A program made the position numbers and the translations under genes. From SABI01 sp963678555 (GTDB lineage Bacteria > Spirochaetota > Spirochaetia > Sphaerochaetales > Sphaerochaetaceae), in assembly GCA_963678555.2 (NCBI GenBank), contig CAXXJA010000003.1:310001-374000 (forward strand): 64,000 bases of DNA. The letters run 5' to 3'. Within the stretch, counting starts at the first letter, position 1; each line of letters begins with the position of its first letter. Shown here piece after piece: positions 59,653 to 64,000 of the stretch. Under the pieces are notes generated by a model. The model searched no databases, was not told the DNA's origin, and saw only the letters and a program-made list of their open reading frames with translations.

Positions 59653-60278
59653 AGCCGTCTAAACACATCCATAGGATGTATATTGAGTCTCAGGAGCATA
59701 TAGAGGTATGCCAGGGCAAACCCTGCAAGATGTGTGAGATGGGCGACTCCGCCAACAGTTCCTGTCACCTGGTTGAACAGTTCTATCGCAGCGTAGAGCA
59801 GAACCATCACGGGGGCTCTCATGGGCACGATTCCGAACAAAAATATCCGTGCGTGAGGGTAGAAAACCGCAAAGGCGAACAGAACCGCGAAGATCGCGCC
59901 GCTTGCCCCCACAAGAACCACGTTAACTCCTGCTATCAGATAGGCAATGAAGGATAACATTCCGCTCAGTGTTCCCGTGAGAAGATAGAACAGGAGGAAC
60001 TCCCGTGAACCGAGCTGCCGCTCCACAGGAAGGCCGAACACCCAGAGCCCGAACATGTTGAAGAACAGATGCCCGATCCCGCCATGAACGAACATATAGG
60101 TGACAAACTGCCAGTACCAGTGGTTGTACAGAACGGCACTCGGAATCATCGCAAGATAGGTAGCAAGACGGGAAGAGAGCATGGTGAACAGGAAGATCAC
60201 CACATTCGCGATGATCAGCTTGATCGTGACCTGTGTATAACTATACCGGAACTTCCGGTGAATGAAAGACTGTTTCAT
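59649..60278 (-). CDS. Rhomboid-family intramembrane serine protease
   Basis: About 209 residues from ATG 60278. Six helices; the catalytic dyad is Ser126 in VGASGAIF and His183 in LTHLAGF. The oxyanion region HLFFNMFGLWVFG carries His70 and Asn74. It cleaves substrates within the membrane; natural targets are unknown. It overlaps the convergent add gene by four bases. Its promoter lies eight bases before the ATG, giving an almost leaderless mRNA. Confidence 0.9.
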   Translation of the reverse strand: MKQSFIHRKFRYSYTQVTIKLIIANVVIFLFTMLSSRLATYLAMIPSAVLYNHWYWQFVTYMFVHGGIGHLFFNMFGLWVFGLPVERQLGSREFLLFYLLTGTLSGMLSFIAYLIAGVNVVLVGASGAIFAVLFAFAVFYPHARIFLFGIVPMRAPVMVLLYAAIELFNQVTGTVGGVAHLTHLAGFALAYLYMLLRLNIHPMDVFRRL

Positions 60279-60286
60279 ATACAAAG

Positions 60287-60315
60287 AACATAGCGACAGC
60301 ACAGACAATAGTCAA
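60287..60315 (-). promoter_or_regulatory. Promoter of the rhomboid gene, predicted leaderless
   Basis: Minus-strand TTGACT (60310-60315), 17 bases, TATGTT (60287-60292), eight bases before the start codon. Confidence 0.6.
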
Positions 60316-60342
60316 TTGTGCACCCTTTGCTCACTTTTTCGC

Positions 60343-60413
60343 AGGTGTGCAAGATTTTCCCAATTCCTGCGACAGAGGTCTACCGGAAAGGTGAGGCAAA
60401 AAGGTATCGCAAA
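60343..60413. promoter_or_regulatory. Candidate activator sites upstream of the third sigma-54 promoter
   Basis: AAAGGTGAGGCAAA (60387-60400) and AAAGGTATCGCAAA (60400-60413) repeat AAAGGTNNNGCAAA with a 13-base period. A third, one base shorter (AGGTGTGCAAG), is at 60343-60353. They lie 50-120 bases upstream of the -24 box. Confidence 0.4.
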
Positions 60414-60460
60414 GCATTGCAGCTCAATGAATAAAAGAAATATACGGATTTTATTGATGG

Positions 60461-60477
60461 TTGGCACAGGTCGTGCT
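60461..60477 (+). promoter_or_regulatory. Sigma-54 promoter with no downstream ORF
   Basis: TTGGCAC-N6-TGCT, GG at 60463-60464 and GC at 60475-60476, 10 bases between, matching the two psp promoters. TCTGTACAGA (60484-60493) follows at the same distance as in the pspA2 promoter. Confidence 0.85.
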
Positions 60478-60487
60478 TATTAATCTG

Positions 60488-60592
60488 TACAGAGCAACAG
60501 TTTTTTTCATACCTCCTTTAGTGTGATTTTCCCTGGGGGTCAGCAGTGATTCTCTCCCCACCCAAACCTCCTGCTGACCTCCTCCTTTTTTT
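60488..60592 (+). ncRNA. Predicted sigma-54-dependent small RNA with anti-Shine-Dalgarno motifs
   Basis: The RNA should start about 12 bases after the -12 GC (near 60488) and end at a Rho-independent terminator. GGGGGTCAGCAG (60535-60546) pairs with CTGCTGACCTCC (60571-60582, one G:U) around a 24-base C-rich loop, and T runs to 60592. No start codon with a ribosome site exists in it. Three CCUCC motifs (60512, in the loop near 60566, and in the stem's 3' arm) and CUCUCCCC in the loop are complementary to ribosome sites. The 5' part UUUUUCAUACCUCCUUUA fits the initiation site of the gene at 24792. Function is inferred from the promoter shared with psp genes. Confidence 0.7.
60535..60592 (+). 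terminator. Terminator of the small RNA
   Basis: A 12-base stem (60535-60546 with 60571-60582), three bases, then seven T at 60586-60592. Confidence 0.85.
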
Positions 60593-60680
60593 ACCCGGAC
60601 ATGACAATCCCCTCACGGCTCCTGATTATGAGATGCACTCTTCCTGAAGTAGATGCCAGCCGTCCCTTCGGCGGGAGGAC

Positions 60681-61253
60681 TCACTGTGCACGGAACACGA
60701 GATCTGCATCAAGAAAGCGCTTGAGCTCCCGTATCCTGAGTACCGGCTCGAGGGAGTTGAAAAAGACCATATGAAAGGTCTCCCACATAAAGACCCAGGC
60801 ACCGATCAACACACCCTCGACAATGATCCCGGAAAGAATTCCCGGACCCTTCCCATCCTTGAGAAACGTGTAGAGGGCTATGAGAGCGATGGCAGTGAAG
60901 AACATGACAAGAGCAGAACGGAATATCCGGTTGAGACTCCGTCTGACCATCTGGAGCTGTGACTGATAGTAGTTCTGATAGCTTGCCAGGACCATCTGCT
61001 CTTTCTGCGAATCCTCCGACCTGTCCCTGATACAGAAGTTCAGCTCCAGTTTTCTGCGAAGTGGAATCTCTTCAGAGCAGAGATCGAGAAAGGCGGCAAG
61101 TTCGGGATTGAGATCCCGTTTTTTGAAACTCGCATTGTCCCACTCATGGAAATAGTCAAGGTAGTGGTCAAGTGCGATATCAATGACCACCCTGTGAGTT
61201 TTCTCGTTGATACGATACATCTGTAGCAAGTGTGATTTTCTACCTCTACCCAT
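60681..61253 (-). CDS. Hypothetical two-helix membrane protein
   Basis: 190 residues. A charged N-terminal half of about 110 residues (HYLDYFHEWDNASFKKRDLN) has coiled-coil character. Two helices follow (ALVMFFTAIALIALYTFL and GIIVEGVLIGAWVFMWETFH) and a short cytosolic tail with VLRIRELKRFLDADL. No family is recognised. AAGGAGG lies 15 bases before the ATG, further than usual, so a leader structure or another start is possible. Confidence 0.6.
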   Translation of the reverse strand: MGRGRKSHLLQMYRINEKTHRVVIDIALDHYLDYFHEWDNASFKKRDLNPELAAFLDLCSEEIPLRRKLELNFCIRDRSEDSQKEQMVLASYQNYYQSQLQMVRRSLNRIFRSALVMFFTAIALIALYTFLKDGKGPGILSGIIVEGVLIGAWVFMWETFHMVFFNSLEPVLRIRELKRFLDADLVFRAQ

Positions 61254-61320
61254 CTTCGCGTGTTTATCCTCCTTTCCATTCTACGCTACCCGGAAACACT
61301 CGCCAACAGGAATCTGCTAT

Positions 61321-61376
61321 CCGGCGGGAATAAATTCCCGGCGGGAATAAATTCCCGCCGGAAAATCTTTCCGGCG
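61321..61376. repeat. GC-rich tandem and inverted repeat cluster
   Basis: The 17-base unit CCGGCGGGAATAAATTC occurs twice in tandem (61321-61337, 61338-61354). The second copy and what follows form a perfect 11-base inverted repeat, CCGGCGGGAAT / ATTCCCGCCGG (61338-61361), and TTTCCGGCGGAAAG adds another partial arm. Confidence 0.75.
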
Positions 61377-61511
61377 GAAAGACCTTTTGCCGAAGAACTG
61401 ATCAGGTGACCAGAAAGAGGAAGGAGAGGCCGTCATAAGGCTGTTTTCTGTCCCGGAGCTTTCTTCTTCGGTACGCCGTCTCATGACTACAAAACGAAGG
61501 ACCTGTCATGG

Positions 61512-61517
61512 TAGTAT
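61512..61517 (+). promoter_or_regulatory. Extended -10 promoter of rlmE, predicted leaderless
   Basis: TGG-TAGTAT (-10 at 61512-61517) is six bases before the ATG at 61524; no clear -35. Confidence 0.45.
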
Positions 61518-61523
61518 ACCGGT

Positions 61524-62129
61524 ATGGCAAAGAGCAGAAGAGATACAGCAGACTCCTACACACTGAGAGCACGCAGAGAGGGATATCCTGCACGAAGCGT
61601 CTATAAACTGGAGGAAATCCAGAAACAGCACAGGATCATACGAAAGGGAAACACTGTCCTTGATGTGGGGGCAGCACCCGGTTCATGGACACTGTTTGTA
61701 CAGAGAACGATCCTGAAAGAGACCGGAAGAATCGTGGCTGTCGACCTCAACCCCCTGAGCATAGACCCCGTACCGTTCAATGTGAAGGCTCTCACGGGAG
61801 ATGCCTTCTCAAACGAAATCAAGGAGCAGCTCATCGATGAAGGCCCCTATGATGCGATCATCAGTGATGCAGCCCCTATGACAACCGGGAACCGTTCAGT
61901 CGACACCGCACGCAGCGAGTACCTTGCTGAACAGGTTTTCGCCCTTGCGATGGACCATCTCAGGGAGCACGGGAACCTCGTGATCAAGATATTCCAGGGA
62001 GGAGGAGAACAGGAACTGCTTCAGCAGATGAGGAAGACCTTCGTCAAAGCCAAGGGCTTTAAACCGAAGGCAAGCCGATCCGATTCCTTCGAGCTGTTCC
62101 TCATCGGACTGGATCGGCTGAGAAGATGA
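61524..62129 (+). CDS. rlmE: 23S rRNA 2'-O-methyltransferase RlmE (FtsJ/RrmJ)
   Basis: 201 residues. The K-D-K-E methyltransferase tetrad fits: Lys in RSVYKLEEI, Asp in IISDAAPMTTGN, Lys in NLVIKIFQGG and Glu in SDSFELFLIG. The SAM loop is VLDVGAAPGSWT. It methylates U2552 of 23S rRNA in the late 50S subunit. There is no ribosome site; the -10 box nearly touches the start codon. Its stop abuts the mscS stop. Confidence 0.93.
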   Translation: MAKSRRDTADSYTLRARREGYPARSVYKLEEIQKQHRIIRKGNTVLDVGAAPGSWTLFVQRTILKETGRIVAVDLNPLSIDPVPFNVKALTGDAFSNEIKEQLIDEGPYDAIISDAAPMTTGNRSVDTARSEYLAEQVFALAMDHLREHGNLVIKIFQGGGEQELLQQMRKTFVKAKGFKPKASRSDSFELFLIGLDRLRR

Positions 62130-62954
62130 TCAGCGGCTGTGCACATCGAGCTGAGGGAACGGGATCTCGATCCCTTCCTTGCGGAAGGTCTCAAGCACCT
62201 GCTGCTGAAATCTGAAGTAGACCGGCCAGTAGTCTCCCGGTGCAGTCCATGGTCTGACGACGATATCAACGGAGGATCCGCCGAGCGCATTCACCTCCAC
62301 CACAGGAGCCGGTTCCGGAAGCACCTCCGGATAGGATGAGATGATTTCTCTGATCAGCTCCTTGGCCTTGTTCACATCGGCATCATAGGCTATGGAGACA
62401 CCCATCTCCACCCTCCGCCGTTCCGTATAGGAGTAGTTGACGATCGCATGACCCCAGATCAGCTTATTCGCCATCACGACCCGTTTGTTATCTGGAGTAG
62501 CGAGGGTGACGCTCATGAAGTCCATATCGCGTACGGTACCGTTCATACCTCCCACCTCGATATAATCCCCAATCCTGAACGGTGCATTGATTGCGATCAT
62601 CGCACCTGCAAGGAAGTTCCCGATCGTCTCCTGAAAGGCGAACCCGAGAATAAAACCTGTGACCCCGAGTCCTGCAATAATCGGAGCGAGATTGACCCCG
62701 AGTCGTTCAAGAATAATCATGACCAGCACAAGCTGAGCCAGCCCCACAAGCACCTTTACAAGAAGTCTCTGGAACAGTTCGGACAGTTTCCGGCTCCCGG
62801 CGAAAGCTCTGGTCAGCACCTTCTTCAGGACCGATATGAGGAGCTCACCTATCACGAGAATGAGAAGAATGACAAGAACATTGAGTATCACCGAGAACAG
62901 CTCCTCATTGATCCACACCTGTATTGATTCCATGAGAGAAAGAGTCTTTTCCAC
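62130..62954 (-). CDS. Small-conductance mechanosensitive channel MscS
   Basis: 274 residues, GTG start after GGGAGG. Three N-terminal helices; the pore-lining TM3 is GLGVTGFILGFAFQETIGNFLAGAMI, matching MscS with its Gly/Ala spacing. The beta domain starts FRIGDYIEVGGMNGTVRDMDFMSVTL and is followed by the alpha/beta domain with YDADVNKAKELI. It opens on membrane tension to release solutes in hypo-osmotic shock. Confidence 0.92.
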   Translation of the reverse strand: MEKTLSLMESIQVWINEELFSVILNVLVILLILVIGELLISVLKKVLTRAFAGSRKLSELFQRLLVKVLVGLAQLVLVMIILERLGVNLAPIIAGLGVTGFILGFAFQETIGNFLAGAMIAINAPFRIGDYIEVGGMNGTVRDMDFMSVTLATPDNKRVVMANKLIWGHAIVNYSYTERRRVEMGVSIAYDADVNKAKELIREIISSYPEVLPEPAPVVEVNALGGSSVDIVVRPWTAPGDYWPVYFRFQQQVLETFRKEGIEIPFPQLDVHSR

Positions 62955-63029
62955 ATCATACCTCCCTTACACTGGTATACGACCATCATAAACGCACCGG
63001 GGGACTGTCTCAAGTGATACCATACGAAA

Positions 63030-63051
63030 CGGGCGGGATATTCCCCGCCCG
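63030..63051 (-). terminator. Stem-loop after htpG
   Basis: CGGGCGGG and CCCGCCCG pair around ATATTC, 25 bases after the htpG stop; a short T run follows on the minus strand. Confidence 0.55.
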
Positions 63052-63075
63052 GCTGATCAATCGTACTGAATAGTG

Positions 63076-64000
63076 TTATTTTGACAGAAGCTGATGGAGG
63101 CTGTTGACGAAGTCCGCAGGATTCTTCAGCATCACTCCCTCATGAATAAGGGCCGAGTCAAGCAGTATGACGCTCATGCTCTTCACATACTCATCGTCAG
63201 TGGAATCCACGACCTTCTTCACCATCGGATGGTCGAGGTTGATCTCAAGAATCGGCTTGCTGTCGGGCACTTCACCCTGTCCCATCTGTTTCAGGATCTG
63301 CTGCATCTGTACCGACATATCATTGTCATCCACGACAACAGCCACAGGAGAATCCACAAGACGGGTCGATACCACCACATCCTTCACCCTGTCTCCGAGA
63401 GCTTCCTTCATCTTCTTGATGACATCCTTGCCCTCTTTCTCCTTTTTCTCCTTCTCTTCCTTCTCCTCGATATCATCCACAGCACCGGACTTGTTGATGG
63501 CCTTGAGCGGAAGCTCTTCGAAGGTTCCGATGGATGGCACTACGATATCATCGATATCATCGGCCATGATCAGCACTTCGTAGCCCTTCTTCCTGTAGCC
63601 CTGAAGGAGAGGTGAACGACGGATCGTCTCCTCATTCCCTCCGGCAAGGTAGTAGATCGCCTTCTGGTCTTCCTTCATTCTCTCCTTGTACTGGGAGAGG
63701 CTGGTGTAGCCATCAACCTCTGTGCTCTTGAAACGTACCAGCGAGAGGAGAGCATCACGGTTCGCATAGTCGCTGTACAATCCTTCCTTGAGTGGTCTAT
63801 TGAACTCTGTGATGATACTCGTGTACAGCTCGGGATTGTCCTGGGAGACCTTTTTCAGTTCGGAAAGAATCTTCTTCACTGAAGCATTCCTGATGTTGCT
63901 CATCACACGGTTCTGCTGCAGAATCTCCCTGCTCACATTGAGAGGAAGGTCTTCGCTGTCAATGACACCCCGCACGAAACGGAGATAGGTGGGAAGCAGC
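63076..64000 (-). CDS. htpG: Hsp90 chaperone HtpG, C-terminal part (runs off the window)
   Basis: About 308 C-terminal residues are visible, beginning LLPTYLRFVRGVIDSEDLPLNVSREILQQN, the hallmark of the Hsp90 middle domain with the catalytic arginine. YLAGGNEETIRRSPLLQGYRKKGYEVL follows. A highly charged linker (EEKEEKEKKEKEGKDVIKKMKE) joins the middle and dimerisation domains, longer than in E. coli HtpG. The end KNPADFVNSLHQLLSK is typical. The ATPase N-terminal domain is outside the window. Confidence 0.95.
   Translation of the reverse strand, partial: LLPTYLRFVRGVIDSEDLPLNVSREILQQNRVMSNIRNASVKKILSELKKVSQDNPELYTSIITEFNRPLKEGLYSDYANRDALLSLVRFKSTEVDGYTSLSQYKERMKEDQKAIYYLAGGNEETIRRSPLLQGYRKKGYEVLIMADDIDDIVVPSIGTFEELPLKAINKSGAVDDIEEKEEKEKKEKEGKDVIKKMKEALGDRVKDVVVSTRLVDSPVAVVVDDNDMSVQMQQILKQMGQGEVPDSKPILEINLDHPMVKKVVDSTDDEYVKSMSVILLDSALIHEGVMLKNPADFVNSLHQLLSK

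Noticed and set aside
60424..60510. Minus-strand mini-ORF inside the small-RNA locus starting MKKTVALYRL after AAAGGAGGT
   Set aside because: The Shine-Dalgarno is only one base from the ATG, the peptide is 19 residues, and no promoter is seen on that strand. The resemblance is explained by the sRNA being antisense to a typical initiation site.

Overview
The window looks like one contiguous chromosomal stretch of an anaerobic or facultative bacterium of moderate GC content, most probably a spirochaete of the Sphaerochaeta type. That placement is inference from the gene set: a two-domain acyl-CoA dehydratase activase fused to its reductase-like tail, a K+-dependent membrane pyrophosphatase, a Lon-related protease, a Thermotoga-like heterodimeric ABC exporter and short signal-peptide barrel proteins. 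No rRNA operon, phage, insertion sequence or CRISPR array was seen. Both tRNA genes (tRNA-Ala GGC and CGC) lack an encoded CCA end.

Layout. 1-6.5 kb: the start of asd, a ClC channel, tRNA-Ala, a Ugp-type sugar ABC importer without its ATPase, and a TauE exporter. 6.5-15.4 kb: a nitroreductase, a membrane pyrophosphatase with a companion protein, a DMT exporter with a HAD phosphatase, an aminotransferase, a degenerate-GGDEF/EAL protein and the second tRNA-Ala. 15.4-18 kb: a probable acquired patch with a Fic AMP-transferase, a small convergent ORF and a repeat-rich upstream region. 18-24.4 kb: sbcD-sbcC, guanine deaminase, an AEC carrier and a CBS protein. 24.4-31.5 kb: two tandem paralogous secreted or outer-membrane proteins, thiamine pyrophosphokinase, aroE with an esterase, and the nif3-lspA operon. 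31.6-35.1 kb: a Lon-like protease, a SpoU methyltransferase and rsmI. 35.1-38.5 kb: a complete phage-shock (Psp) locus. 38.6-47.1 kb: marR with a two-gene ABC exporter, then the acyl-CoA dehydratase activase pair. 47.1-50.2 kb: a MobA-like transferase and a three-gene membrane redox operon. 50.5-64 kb: aspS, a BaiN-type flavoprotein, OsmC, an aldolase, proS, adenosine deaminase, rhomboid, rlmE, mscS and the 3' half of htpG.

The most interesting signal is a sigma-54 regulon. Three near-identical sigma-54 promoters are present. Two drive pspA paralogues, one of them heading pspA-pspB-pspC opposite the activator gene pspF. The third, at 60.46 kb, has no gene behind it. It precedes about 105 bases that end in a strong Rho-independent terminator and carry several CCUCC anti-Shine-Dalgarno motifs. 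I read this as an envelope-stress small RNA. Its 5' part can form 8 + 9 base pairs over the Shine-Dalgarno and start codon of the secreted/outer-membrane protein gene at 24.8 kb, which suggests a stress circuit that lowers outer-membrane protein synthesis.

A second genome-scale pattern is that about ten genes have a good sigma-70 promoter whose -10 box ends 6-8 bases before the start codon, so their mRNAs should be leaderless.
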